The notes under the pieces are model-generated. The model did not search any database, had not been told where the DNA came from, and was given only the letters and a program-made list of their open reading frames with translations. This document shows positions 28,132 through 37,427 of a DNA stretch of 64,000 nucleotides, in pieces. The stretch comes from Candidatus Handelsmanbacteria bacterium (lineage in GTDB: Bacteria; Latescibacterota; UBA2968; UBA8231). Made by a program: the position numbers and the translations under genes. The stretch lies in NCBI GenBank assembly GCA_016867395.1, contig VGJS01000004.1, positions 16,966 through 80,965 of the forward strand, read 5' to 3'. Each line of letters starts with the position of its first letter. Positions within the stretch are counted from its first letter, which is position 1.

Positions 28132-29337
28132 TCATCCCCCCAGCAGTTCCCGCACCCGCTTGCCCGCCAGTTGCGGCTCACCCTCCTTCAGGCACATGGG
28201 CCCGAAGAGCACCACCCCTTCGCTCACCCGCGAGGGATTGGCGTGGATGCCGGGGGTCCCGTCCTGCAACCGTTTCACCAGCTCCAGGGCCGAGAAGCCC
28301 AGGGCCCCCTCGTCGAGGTGCAGGGCGAGGAGGGGGATCTCGGAGCGCTTGGGATCGTTGGCCAGTTCAACCCGGGCGTGGGGCAAGGCACCGATGGCCG
28401 CTACCAACTCCTCCATCAGCTTCAGCCAGCGCCCCCGCCGCACCTGCGGGTCCTCCTCCACAAAGAGCCGGAGCGCCGTCAGCAACCCGACGATCTCCTC
28501 CTTGCCCACCTTGCAGGGCCGGCCGATGCCGTGGTGCGGGGCTCCGGGCAACCGGCTCTTGTCGATGAGGGAGGCTGGCGGGTTCCACTGGGCAAAGTAG
28601 ATATCAAGGTCCAAATGTTGCAGGGCCGCGGCCTCGATCAGCTCGCGCTTTCCGCAGAGGATGCCCGAACTCTGCGGCCCGCGTATGGCCTTGCCTCCGC
28701 TGAAGGCCACCAAGTCCGCTCCTTCGGCGATGAAGCGCCGGAGGTTGTCGGCCGGCGGCAATTGCCCGGCCGCGTCCACGATCACCGGCACCCCGGCCCG
28801 GTGCGCCACCTCCACCACCTGGCGCAGGGGGGGCAGGGAGTGGGCGTAGGCCACGTAGCAGACCGCGGCGGTCTGCCCGTCGATGGCCGCCTCGATCTCC
28901 CAAGGCTCGGTGTCGCGCACCCCGGCCCCGCTGTAGCGGTCGGCGATGCCCACCTCCACCAACCTCACCCCGGCCGAGCGCACCGCGTGGTCGTAGAAGT
29001 TGCGGTGGCTGCGGGCCATGATCACCCGGTTCTTCATCCCCCGGGTGTCGGGCAGGCGGTTCATCTTGGTGGGGTCCAGCCCGGTGACGCAGGCCGCGGT
29101 GCCCAGGAGCAGGCCGGCCGCCGCCCCGCTGGTGACGTACCCGGCCTCGGCCCCGGTGACCTGAGCGATGTACTGCGAGGCATGGGCCTGCAGCACGGCG
29201 ATGTCGACGCAATACTGCGACGCCTCTTTCATCGCCTCGGCCACCTCGACCGGCATGATGGACCCGCTCAGCCGCGTCGCCGGCCCCGAAGCGTTGATGA
29301 TCGTCGGTACCCCGAGTTTTTCGTAGATGTTGGGCAT
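28132..29337 (-). CDS. SelA-like PLP-dependent lyase/transferase (D-glucosaminate-6-phosphate ammonia-lyase-like)
   Basis: GVPTIINASGPATRLSGSIMP; VTSGAAAGLLLGTAAC; FSGGKAIRGPQSSGILCGK PLP-lysine motif. Confidence 0.8.
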   Translation of the reverse strand: MPNIYEKLGVPTIINASGPATRLSGSIMPVEVAEAMKEASQYCVDIAVLQAHASQYIAQVTGAEAGYVTSGAAAGLLLGTAACVTGLDPTKMNRLPDTRGMKNRVIMARSHRNFYDHAVRSAGVRLVEVGIADRYSGAGVRDTEPWEIEAAIDGQTAAVCYVAYAHSLPPLRQVVEVAHRAGVPVIVDAAGQLPPADNLRRFIAEGADLVAFSGGKAIRGPQSSGILCGKRELIEAAALQHLDLDIYFAQWNPPASLIDKSRLPGAPHHGIGRPCKVGKEEIVGLLTALRLFVEEDPQVRRGRWLKLMEELVAAIGALPHARVELANDPKRSEIPLLALHLDEGALGFSALELVKRLQDGTPGIHANPSRVSEGVVLFGPMCLKEGEPQLAGKRVRELLGG

Positions 29338-29344
29338 AACGCTC

Positions 29345-30433
29345 CTATTCGAAAATCTGCTCCTGCACCAGGTACTTGTTCACTGCCGCGTGGTCCAGGG
29401 TGTAGCCCAGTCCCGGCCGCTCCGGCACCAGGAAACACCCGTCCACAAAGGGAAAGTCCTCGTTGGTCAACTCGTGCTCCCAGGCGATGGGCCCCACCAT
29501 GTCGTACGGCTGGCTCAGGTTAGCCATACAGGCAGCCAGGTGCAAACCCATTGCCGCCCCCGGCCCGTACGCCACGGTCTGCGACCAGCCCCCCAGTCCC
29601 AGCTGATGGGCCAGGCGCGACTGATGCACCGTCTCCAGATGGCTGGCCGCCCCGACGATAGCGTAGTCCAGCCCCTCGCCCTGGGCGCGGCGCACCAGCT
29701 CATCGGCCGGCCCCACATGGTCGGCGATGGGCAGAGAGATGGTCTGCCGCAGCCGGCGCCACTCGCTCAGGGAATGGGCCCGGCCCTTGGCGATGGGGCT
29801 CTCCAGGCTCTCGATGAGATGCCCCTGCAGCCGGCGGGCCAACTCCTGGGCCACCCACACCTCCTCCAGGCGCCAGCGTATATCGGGCCGCACCGCCATC
29901 TGCGGCACGGCCCGGTGGATGGCCTCCACCCGCTCGGTGACGTAGCGCAGCCGCGCCTCGGGGGTGGTCTCGGCCTGGGTGATGCACTTCATCTTGTAGG
30001 TGCGGAAACCCCGCTCCCAGCCCCACTGCGCGTCCTCGGCCGTGTGCTGGGGGGTCTTGTACCCGGTGCAGTGGGTGACGGGAATGCGGTCGCGCAGCCG
30101 TCCTCCCAACAGATGCCAGATGGGCAACCCCAGCGCCTGTCCGCGCAGGTCCAGCACCGCCTGCTCAAAAGAAGCCACCATCGGCCCCTCGAGCTGGGCC
30201 AGGTTCACCTGGCGCAGATCCCGGCCCACCCACGATTGCAAGGTGGCGGCGATGGTGTCCAGCGGGGTGAAGCGCTCGATCTGGGTCAGACCCACCAGCC
30301 CCTGATCGGTGTGTACCTCGGCGAGGCCGTGCTCGGCCCGCTGGTGGTAGGGCTGGCCGTAGGTGTCGTCCGACCACCACCAGCGGCGTTCGGGCACGTT
30401 GACCAGGTACAGGGCGATGCGGGTGATCTTCAT
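29345..30433 (-). CDS. Mandelate racemase/muconate-lactonizing enzyme family (enolase superfamily)
   Basis: MKITRIALYLV; LDLRGQALGLPIWHLLGG; SLESPIAKG; PIADHVG; TVAYGPGAAMGLHLAA. Confidence 0.85.
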   Translation of the reverse strand: MKITRIALYLVNVPERRWWWSDDTYGQPYHQRAEHGLAEVHTDQGLVGLTQIERFTPLDTIAATLQSWVGRDLRQVNLAQLEGPMVASFEQAVLDLRGQALGLPIWHLLGGRLRDRIPVTHCTGYKTPQHTAEDAQWGWERGFRTYKMKCITQAETTPEARLRYVTERVEAIHRAVPQMAVRPDIRWRLEEVWVAQELARRLQGHLIESLESPIAKGRAHSLSEWRRLRQTISLPIADHVGPADELVRRAQGEGLDYAIVGAASHLETVHQSRLAHQLGLGGWSQTVAYGPGAAMGLHLAACMANLSQPYDMVGPIAWEHELTNEDFPFVDGCFLVPERPGLGYTLDHAAVNKYLVQEQIFE

Positions 30434-30556
30434 CTTTGCTCTGGGGTGATGCAGCTTACATCGGAACCGGGGGGGTTGTGTCGATAGTTATACCAGTGTG
30501 CGGCCGGAGTTGACGGACCCAGGGCCGTACCCTCCCCTGTTTCCCTCCAGGTGCCT

Positions 30557-30655
30557 ATGAAACCTTCATTCAGGCAACTCGTGCCCTTCCTGCTCTGCAC
30601 CGGCCTGGCCTGGCTGGTGTTGCGCATCGGCATGGGGGTGTTCTTCCACGCCTAG
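30557..30655 (+). CDS. Putative 32-aa single-TM microprotein
   Basis: MKPSFRQLVPFLLCTGLAWLVLRIGMGVFFHA; stop codon interlocks with glyA stop; no strong Shine-Dalgarno. Confidence 0.3.
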   Translation: MKPSFRQLVPFLLCTGLAWLVLRIGMGVFFHA

Positions 30656-31941
30656 ACCAACCTGCCCTCCGGGCCGTAGAGCAAGCCGGGCGCCGGGAAG
30701 CCGTCGCACAGGGCCTTCACGTGGCCGGCGATCTCCCGATAGACCTTCTTGCGCGCCTCCAGGTCCTGGCCCTCGTCGGCCCGAACCCTGGCCACCTGCG
30801 CCATCCACGCGGCGATCTTCTCCATCTCCTGCGGCCCAAAGCCCCGACTGGTGGTAGCCGGCGTGCCCAAGCGCACCCCGCTGGGGTGCAGGGCCGGCTG
30901 GGTGTCGAAGGGGATGCGGTTGAAGTTGCAGACCATGCCCGCCGCGTCCATGGCCTTGGCCAACTGCCGGCCCGTCACCCCCATCGAGGTGGCGTCCACC
31001 ACCACCAGGTGGTTCTGAGTGCCCCCGCCGACGACGCGAAACCCCTCCCCTTGCAGGGATGCGGCCAGGGCTTTGGCGTTTTCGACGATGCGCGCCGCGT
31101 AGGCCCGGAATTCCGGGGTGGCCGCCTCCTTGAAGGCGACCGCGATGCCGGCGGTGGTGTGGTTGTGCGGCCCGCCCTGCAGGCCGGGGAATACCGCCTT
31201 GTCGATGGCCTCGGCGTACTGGGTCCGGCACATAATCATGCCGCCGCGCGGGCCCCGCAACGACTTGTGGCTGGTGGTGGTCACCACGTCGGCGTGCGGG
31301 ATGGGATTGGGATGTAGCCCGGCCACCACCAGCCCGGCGACGTGGGCGATGTCGGCCATCAGCAGTGCTCCCACCCCTTGGGCGATGGCGGCGAAGCGCT
31401 CAAAGTCCAGGAGGCGCGGGTACGCCGAATGGCCGCAAATGATCAGCCGGGGCCGGTGCTCCTGCGCCAGCCGCTCCACCTCCTCGTAGTCGATCTCCCC
31501 GGTGTCCCGCCGCACCCCGTACTGCACCCCCTGGTAGTACATCCCCGAAACGCTTATCCCGTCCCCGTGGGTCAGGTGGCCGCCGTGGGCCAGCGACAGC
31601 CCCAGGATGGTGTCGCCCGGCTTAAGCAGGGCCACGAACACCGCCTGGTTGGCCGGCGAACCGGAATAGGGCTGAACGTTGACGTGCTCGGCCCCGAAGA
31701 GGGCCTTGGCCCTGGCGATGCACAACTCCTCCACCTTATCGATGTACTGCTGCCCCTCGTAGTAGCGCTTGCCCGCGTACCCCTCTGAATATTTGTTGGT
31801 CAGCACCGAGCCGGTGGCTTCAAGCACCGCGTGGCTGACGTAGTTCTCGGAGGCGATGAGGCGGATCTTGTCGTGCTGGCGCCGGCTCTCGGCGCGGATG
31901 AACTGGGCGATCTCGGGATCTACCTGGGCGAGGGATTCCAT
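30652..31941 (-). CDS. glyA: Serine hydroxymethyltransferase
   Basis: IRLIASENYVS; LTNKYSEGYAGKRYY; NVQPYSGSPAN; LSHGGHLTHG equivalent; VTTTSHKSLRGPRGGMI. Confidence 0.97.
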   Translation of the reverse strand: MESLAQVDPEIAQFIRAESRRQHDKIRLIASENYVSHAVLEATGSVLTNKYSEGYAGKRYYEGQQYIDKVEELCIARAKALFGAEHVNVQPYSGSPANQAVFVALLKPGDTILGLSLAHGGHLTHGDGISVSGMYYQGVQYGVRRDTGEIDYEEVERLAQEHRPRLIICGHSAYPRLLDFERFAAIAQGVGALLMADIAHVAGLVVAGLHPNPIPHADVVTTTSHKSLRGPRGGMIMCRTQYAEAIDKAVFPGLQGGPHNHTTAGIAVAFKEAATPEFRAYAARIVENAKALAASLQGEGFRVVGGGTQNHLVVVDATSMGVTGRQLAKAMDAAGMVCNFNRIPFDTQPALHPSGVRLGTPATTSRGFGPQEMEKIAAWMAQVARVRADEGQDLEARKKVYREIAGHVKALCDGFPAPGLLYGPEGRLV

Positions 31942-31982
31942 GTACTCCTCTGGGTCTTTGGTCTTTGCGCCGTGCCCGGCTT

Positions 31983-32019
31983 TTCTTTAGTCTAACGTAA
32001 AGAGTGACAAACTAAAGAA
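31983..32019. promoter_or_regulatory. Inverted repeat in the divergent glyA / FGGY-kinase intergenic region
   Basis: TTCTTTAGT - 19 nt - ACTAAAGAA, perfect 9-bp arms. Confidence 0.5.
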
Positions 32020-32029
32020 GGGGCCGCCT

Positions 32030-33607
32030 ATGGGCAAGTATCTGGGCCTGGATTCCAGCACCCAGTCCCTCACTGGGCTGATCATCGACACCGACGCCGG
32101 CCGGATCGACACCGAGGAGACCGTCAACTTCGACGCCCACTTCAAGGCCGCTTACGGGATCGACAAGGGAGTGCTCCACCTGGGCGGGGGCCAGGCCCAC
32201 AGCGCCCCACTGATGTGGGCCGAGGCCCTGGACCTGCTCCTTCAGACCCTCAGGGAAAAAGGTTGTGATCTAAGCCAGATTCGGGCCATCGCCGGCAGCG
32301 GCCAGCAGCACGGCACCGTGTACCTCAACAACACCGCCGCCAAAGCCCTGGGCCAATTGCGCGGCGCCGCGCCCCTGAAGGAGCAGTTGGCCGGCATCCT
32401 CTCGCGCCCCACCGCACCCATCTGGATGGACACCTCCACCTCGGCCCAGTGCGAGGAACTCGAAGCCGGGGTGGGCGGCCGCCAAGTCCTGCTCGAACTG
32501 ACCGGCAACACCGCCTTCGAGCGCTTCAGCGGTCCCCAGATCCGCAGGTTCGCCCATGAGGACCCGGCCGCCTATCGCCATACCGCGTACATTGGTCTGG
32601 TCAGCTCCTTCATGGCCAGCCTGCTGGCCGGCAAACTGGTGCCCGTGGACCCTGGCGACGGCAGCGGTACAAACCTTATGGAGATCCGCAGCCGGCAGTG
32701 GAGTCCCAAGGCCCTGGCCGCCTGTGCCCCGGAGTTGGAGCGCAAGCTCCTGCCCATCACGCCTTCCGACCGGCCTGCCGGCCCGCTCAGCCCCTACTAT
32801 GTCTCCCGCTACGGCTTCGCCCCCGGCTGCCAGGTCTTCCCCTTCTCGGGCGACAATCCCTGTAGTTTGATCGGCCTGGGTCTGGTGGAGCCGGGCCAGG
32901 TGGCCCTCAGCCTGGGAACATCAGATACCCTCTTTGCGTGTATGGACCAGCCCCGCGTCTCCGCCGAGGGGGAGGGTGCGGTCTTCGCCTCCCCCGACGG
33001 GGTCCACTACATGGCCCTGATCTGCTTCCTCAACGGCAGCCTGGCCCGCGAGGCCGTGCGCGATCAACACCGCCTGGACTGGCAAGGCTTTGGCGAGGCC
33101 CTGCGCCACACCCCGCCGGGCAACCAGGGCGCCCTGATGCTGCCCTACTTCGCCCCCGAGATCGTGCCCAAGGTGGCCCGGGCCGGCGCGGTGCGCCATC
33201 ACCTCGACCCGCAAGACGCCCAGGCCGAGGTGCGGGCCGTCATCGAGGCCCAGGCCCTCTCCTCCAAGATCCATTCCGCATGGATGGGTGTGGCCATCCG
33301 CTCCCTCTGCGTCACCGGCGGGGCCTCGGCCAATGAAGAAATTCTCAAGGTCTTCGCCGACGTACACGGCTGCCCGGTGCACCGCTTCGAAACCGCCAAC
33401 GCCGCCGCGCTGGGAGCGGCCCTGCGCGCCTGGCAGGGCCACCTCAAGGCTGCCGGTACCCCCAAACCCTGGAAAGAAATTGCCGCCCCCTTCGCTAAGC
33501 CCCTGCCCGGTTCCACCATCCAGCCCAACCCCGCCGCCAAGGCGGTGTACGCGAAATTGATCGGCGAATATCGGGACCTGGAGAAACGCCACGCCGGCTT
33601 AACATAG
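32030..33607 (+). CDS. xylB: FGGY-family carbohydrate kinase, xylulokinase-like
   Basis: YLGLDSSTQSLTGLIID; AGSGQQHGTVYL; WMDTSTSAQC; GDNPCSLIGLGL; SLGTSDTLF; CVTGGASANEEIL. Confidence 0.88.
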   Translation: MGKYLGLDSSTQSLTGLIIDTDAGRIDTEETVNFDAHFKAAYGIDKGVLHLGGGQAHSAPLMWAEALDLLLQTLREKGCDLSQIRAIAGSGQQHGTVYLNNTAAKALGQLRGAAPLKEQLAGILSRPTAPIWMDTSTSAQCEELEAGVGGRQVLLELTGNTAFERFSGPQIRRFAHEDPAAYRHTAYIGLVSSFMASLLAGKLVPVDPGDGSGTNLMEIRSRQWSPKALAACAPELERKLLPITPSDRPAGPLSPYYVSRYGFAPGCQVFPFSGDNPCSLIGLGLVEPGQVALSLGTSDTLFACMDQPRVSAEGEGAVFASPDGVHYMALICFLNGSLAREAVRDQHRLDWQGFGEALRHTPPGNQGALMLPYFAPEIVPKVARAGAVRHHLDPQDAQAEVRAVIEAQALSSKIHSAWMGVAIRSLCVTGGASANEEILKVFADVHGCPVHRFETANAAALGAALRAWQGHLKAAGTPKPWKEIAAPFAKPLPGSTIQPNPAAKAVYAKLIGEYRDLEKRHAGLT

Positions 33608-33790
33608 AAGGCGGTAGGAAGACCCCCTCCGCGGAGGACGGGGGGTGCCCTGTAGGTGTTTTCCAGGGGAGCGGCAGGGAGGGGAAGGACGCGGGAGGGG
33701 AAGATGGGAGAGCGGAGCGATGAGCGAGCAGGGCAGCAAGCCGCACCTTGGGAAACACCGGAAGGGTGCCCCCGGACCGACTACTATTTG
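33608..33790 (+). repeat. Intergenic repeat family copy A
   Basis: Shares aggacgcggg..., gagcggagcgatgagcgagc and caccttgggaaacaccggaagggtgcccccggaccga with copies near 55.9 and 61.1 kb. Confidence 0.65.
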
Positions 33791-33804
33791 AGAAAGGCCC
33801 CCCC

Positions 33805-34860
33805 ATGCTGCTGATCGACGCCCATCTCGACCTGGCCATGAACGCCGTGGACTGGAACCGCAACCTCGAACTCGACGTGGACCAGCTCCGCCAGGCCGAG
33901 AAAGGCATGACCCAACCGGGCCGGGGCCGGGGCACCACCACCTTTCCCGCCATGCGCCGGGGCGAGGTGGGACTGTGCGTGGCCACAGTCATCTCGCGCA
34001 CCGGCCGCACCGGCAAACCCTCGGGGGACGCCACCTGCCAGGAGATCTCCTACGCCCGGGCCCAGGGTCACCTGGCCTACTACCGGGTGCTCGAAAGGCG
34101 AGGTCTGCTGCGCCAGGTCGGGGACGCCGCCCAGCTCGACGCCCACCTGGCCGACTGGCAGGTGCGCGGGGCCACCGCCCCCCTGGGTTATATCCTGAGC
34201 ATGGAAGGGGCCGATCCCATTGTCGCCCCTGACCAGGTCTCCTCCTGGTGGGCCGATGGTCTGCGGGTGGTTGGGCTCTCGCACTACGGGGTAAGCTCCT
34301 ACTCCCACGGCACCGGCACCGAGGGCGGCCTCACCGAGCGGGGTCCCGGGCTGCTGCGGGCCCTGGAGGAGGTCGGCATGGTGTTGGACCTGACCCACCT
34401 GGCCGATCAGGCTTTCTGGGAAGCGCTGGATCATTTCGGGGGGAGGGTGCTGGCCAGCCACAACAACTGCCGCGCCCTGGTGCCCCACCAGCGGCAGTTC
34501 ACCGACGAGCAGCTTAAGGCCCTCATCGCCCGCAGCGGGGTGATCGGCGCGGCCCTGGACGCCTGGATGCTGTACCTGGGATGGGTGCGGGGGGAGACTT
34601 CGCCCAGCGTGGTGAGCCTGTCAGACGTGGCCGACCACATCGACCATGTCTGCCAGTTGGCCGGCCACAGCCGGGCCGCGGCCATCGGCTCGGACCTCGA
34701 CGGGGGCTATGGGACCGAGCAGACCCCCGGCGACCTGGATACCATCGCCGACCTGCAGAAGCTCGCCCATCTGTTGCGCCAGCGCGGCTATGCGGAAGCA
34801 GACGTGGAGGGCATCCTGCACGGCAACTGGGTGCGCCTCTTCCGCGAGGCGTGGAACTGA
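33805..34860 (+). CDS. Membrane dipeptidase (peptidase M19) family
   Basis: LIDAHLDLAMNA; SMEGADPI; LRVVGLSHYG; LDLTHLADQAFWEAL; ASHNNCRALVPHQRQFTDEQL; AIGSDLDGG. Confidence 0.92.
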   Translation: MLLIDAHLDLAMNAVDWNRNLELDVDQLRQAEKGMTQPGRGRGTTTFPAMRRGEVGLCVATVISRTGRTGKPSGDATCQEISYARAQGHLAYYRVLERRGLLRQVGDAAQLDAHLADWQVRGATAPLGYILSMEGADPIVAPDQVSSWWADGLRVVGLSHYGVSSYSHGTGTEGGLTERGPGLLRALEEVGMVLDLTHLADQAFWEALDHFGGRVLASHNNCRALVPHQRQFTDEQLKALIARSGVIGAALDAWMLYLGWVRGETSPSVVSLSDVADHIDHVCQLAGHSRAAAIGSDLDGGYGTEQTPGDLDTIADLQKLAHLLRQRGYAEADVEGILHGNWVRLFREAWN

Positions 34861-34861
34861 A

Positions 34862-35782
34862 TCAATTGCCCAACTTCCCCCCCTGCTGGGCCCACCACTC
34901 CCGCCACTCCCCCGGGTCGAACTCCAGCTTCTGGCCGGTCATCGCCCGCAGGATGAGCACCGCGTCGTCGTACACCCCCGTCTCCTGGTCGTCCACCATC
35001 TCGATGAGCGGCTCGACCGTCTTCGGGTCCTTGAGGCGGGCCAGGGCGTCGTTGGTGCCCCGAAACTTCTCCTTCTCCTGGGGGTAGAGGTAGGCCACCA
35101 GCAGTTGCGGGCCAAAGGCTTTGCCGCTCACCAGGGCGATCTTCTCCTCCACAGGCGCCAGGCCGGCCTGGGAGACGATGAGGTTGGGGGTGGTCTGATA
35201 CAGGCGGATGCGCAGGTGTTTGGGCGGCTCCGGGGTGCCGGCCGAGCCGGCAAACTCCTCCCGGATCACCGCACCCCCCGACCTCAGGCTCACCGCCCCC
35301 TGCACCGCAGCCCCGGTCCAGTAGAACTCCGGGCGCTGTCCTAATTCGCCGTAGGCCGTCCCGCTCAACCGCCCACCCAGTTGCACCGCCAAAACCCCCT
35401 CGGCCAGCACCGAATCGGCCACCACCTCGATCCCGGCGTACTGCAGCAACTGCTCCGCCCCGTGCGCGGCCATATGGCTCAGCAGATTGCGGTGGCGGGC
35501 CGGGGAATCGGCCTGGACGTATTCCTCCTCCACCACCACCTGGACCCGTTTGAGGTCCCGGAAAGGAGCCGCCCGGCCCGCCCGCAGCAACTGATCGCGC
35601 TCCTGGCGAGCCTGGGCCGCCTGCGGGCTGTCGGGGTGCAGGCGGAGGAAGCGTTCGTACGCCACCGGGGTCCGGCGGGCCTGGGCCCTTTCCCAGTCCC
35701 CCTGGGCGGTGAGGGGTTTCTGGCAGCCGCCCAACCCACAGGACAGCAGGCCGGCCAGCAGGATCGCCGCGCTCTTTTTCAT
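34862..35782 (-). CDS. Lipoprotein of unknown function
   Basis: MKKSAAILLAGLLSCGLGGCQKPL lipobox; C-terminal DALARLKDPKTVEPLIEMVDDQE HEAT-like segment. Confidence 0.6.
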   Translation of the reverse strand: MKKSAAILLAGLLSCGLGGCQKPLTAQGDWERAQARRTPVAYERFLRLHPDSPQAAQARQERDQLLRAGRAAPFRDLKRVQVVVEEEYVQADSPARHRNLLSHMAAHGAEQLLQYAGIEVVADSVLAEGVLAVQLGGRLSGTAYGELGQRPEFYWTGAAVQGAVSLRSGGAVIREEFAGSAGTPEPPKHLRIRLYQTTPNLIVSQAGLAPVEEKIALVSGKAFGPQLLVAYLYPQEKEKFRGTNDALARLKDPKTVEPLIEMVDDQETGVYDDAVLILRAMTGQKLEFDPGEWREWWAQQGGKLGN

Positions 35783-35799
35783 CTCTCTCAGCCCCGAAA

Positions 35800-36471
35800 T
35801 TACATCCGCCATACCAGCAGCCGCTGCCGCCCTCCCACCTTCACGCTGAGATCCGGCGCGGCCCCGGGCACGGCAAAGCTGTTGCTGATGAAGAGCGCCC
35901 CCGGCCGCAGCTCGGCCCGGGCCTTGCGCCACAGCTCCGCCATCGGCTCAGGGGACAGGAAACAATAGACGACCTGAAACTCGGAGAGTTCCACCTGCCA
36001 CAGGTCGGCCCGCCGTACCTGGCAGTTGGGCCGGCCCCGCAGGCGCAGCCAACTGATCAGCAGGGGCAGGGGCGCCGACTCCACCCCACAGAAACGGGCC
36101 TCGGGCCGCCGCCCGGCCAGGTAGCCCAGCAGCCCGCCCAGGCCACAGCCCAGGTCCACGAAGGCGAGGGGGCCCGCCGGCAGCAGCCCCTCCACCGCCG
36201 CCCAGGTCGCCCGGCTCGACAGGTACAGGGGCACCCGATCGCCCCCGGCGTTCCAGTAGACCAGGAGCAGGAGCAGGAAGACCAGCAGAAAAACCCAGGG
36301 AGGCAGTTCGAACCGGAGCAGAGCCAGGGCAGCCGGCAGCGCGAGGACTTGGAAGGGCCACCACCAGCGGGGCAGCTTCAGCCAGGCGCTCCACAACAGG
36401 GCCAGGCCGCCGTGCAGGGCCAGCAGGGCCCACAGCTCCGGCTGCCAGCCAGCCAGCCGCGACAGGAGCAC
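35800..36471 (-). CDS. Membrane-associated class I SAM-dependent methyltransferase
   Basis: AFVDLGCGLGGLLGYLAGRRPEARFCGVESAPL SAM motif after N-terminal TM helices. Confidence 0.7.
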   Translation of the reverse strand: MLLSRLAGWQPELWALLALHGGLALLWSAWLKLPRWWWPFQVLALPAALALLRFELPPWVFLLVFLLLLLVYWNAGGDRVPLYLSSRATWAAVEGLLPAGPLAFVDLGCGLGGLLGYLAGRRPEARFCGVESAPLPLLISWLRLRGRPNCQVRRADLWQVELSEFQVVYCFLSPEPMAELWRKARAELRPGALFISNSFAVPGAAPDLSVKVGGRQRLLVWRM

Positions 36472-36533
36472 CAGGCCCAGCGCCCCCCCCTGCGCCGCCC
36501 CCGCCCGCGCCAGGGGCCTAGCCCACCAGGGGT

Positions 36534-37424
36534 TCAGCGCTGCTCCTGGGCAGGTCTCCGGCGCGTCGGGGCCGCTGCTTCGCCGGCACGGGTCTGCCCG
36601 CTTTTCAGCACCGCATCCTCGCTCTCCTTGTTCATGACGACGATCGAGATGCGGCGGTTGGCCGGGTCCAGCGGGTCCTGTTTGTTGAAGGGCATGCTGG
36701 AGGACACCCCCACCACCCGCAGCACCTTCTCCTCCCGCAGACCGCCGGACACCAGGGTCCGGCGGGCGGCATTGGCCCGGTCGGCGGAGAGTTCCCAGTT
36801 GCTATACCCGGCCAGCCCCCCCAAATAAGGCCGGGCGTCGGTGTGGCCAGTGATGGTGACGGTGTTGGGCAGGTCGTTGATCAGCGCCGCCATCTTCTCG
36901 ACCAGGTCCTTGGCGTGGGGGGCCATGCGCGAGCTGGCCACGTCGAACATCGGCCGATTCTCCTGATCGATGATCTGGATACGCAGCCCCTCGTCAGTGA
37001 TCTCCACCTTGAACTGCTCCTTGAACTGCTGGAGCTGGGGGTCCTGCTTGATCATCCGCTGCATTTCCTGCTTCAGCTTCTCCAGCCTTTCCATCTCCCG
37101 CTTCTTGGTGCGGTCCTCGGTCTTCTTACCGTGGCCGGCCTCGCGGGTGATGCTCTCGCCCCCCCCCGGGATCAGGCTGGTGCGGTCGCCGGTGCCGCTG
37201 CCGCCCGAAAGCGAGACCTTGGAAGGGTCCTTGAAGTACTCGGCCAGGCCCTGCTTGGCCTTCTCCGAGGACGAGGCCAAAAGCCACATCAGCAGGAAGA
37301 AAGCCATCATCGCGGTGACGTAGTCGGCGTAGGCCAGCTTCCAGGCCCCGCCGTGGTGGCCGCCGTGCCCCTTGTTAACCTTCTTGATGACAATGGGGCG
37401 CTGCCCGTCCTTGGCGTCGGACAT
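36534..37424 (-). CDS. motB: Flagellar motor protein MotB
   Basis: WKLAYADYVTAMMAFFLLMWLL; OmpA domain TITGHTDARPY...NWELSADRANAARRTL. Confidence 0.95.
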   Translation of the reverse strand: MSDAKDGQRPIVIKKVNKGHGGHHGGAWKLAYADYVTAMMAFFLLMWLLASSSEKAKQGLAEYFKDPSKVSLSGGSGTGDRTSLIPGGGESITREAGHGKKTEDRTKKREMERLEKLKQEMQRMIKQDPQLQQFKEQFKVEITDEGLRIQIIDQENRPMFDVASSRMAPHAKDLVEKMAALINDLPNTVTITGHTDARPYLGGLAGYSNWELSADRANAARRTLVSGGLREEKVLRVVGVSSSMPFNKQDPLDPANRRISIVVMNKESEDAVLKSGQTRAGEAAAPTRRRPAQEQR

Positions 37425-37427
37425 CGC

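Noticed and set aside
28132-29337. SelA-like protein as evidence for selenocysteine insertion
   Set aside because: The sequence resembles the D-glucosaminate-6-phosphate ammonia-lyase-type branch, and no selB, tRNA-Sec or in-frame UGA selenoprotein was seen.
30430-30633. Small minus-strand ORF beside the enolase-superfamily gene
   Set aside because: No recognisable motif or hydrophobic pattern; likely spurious.
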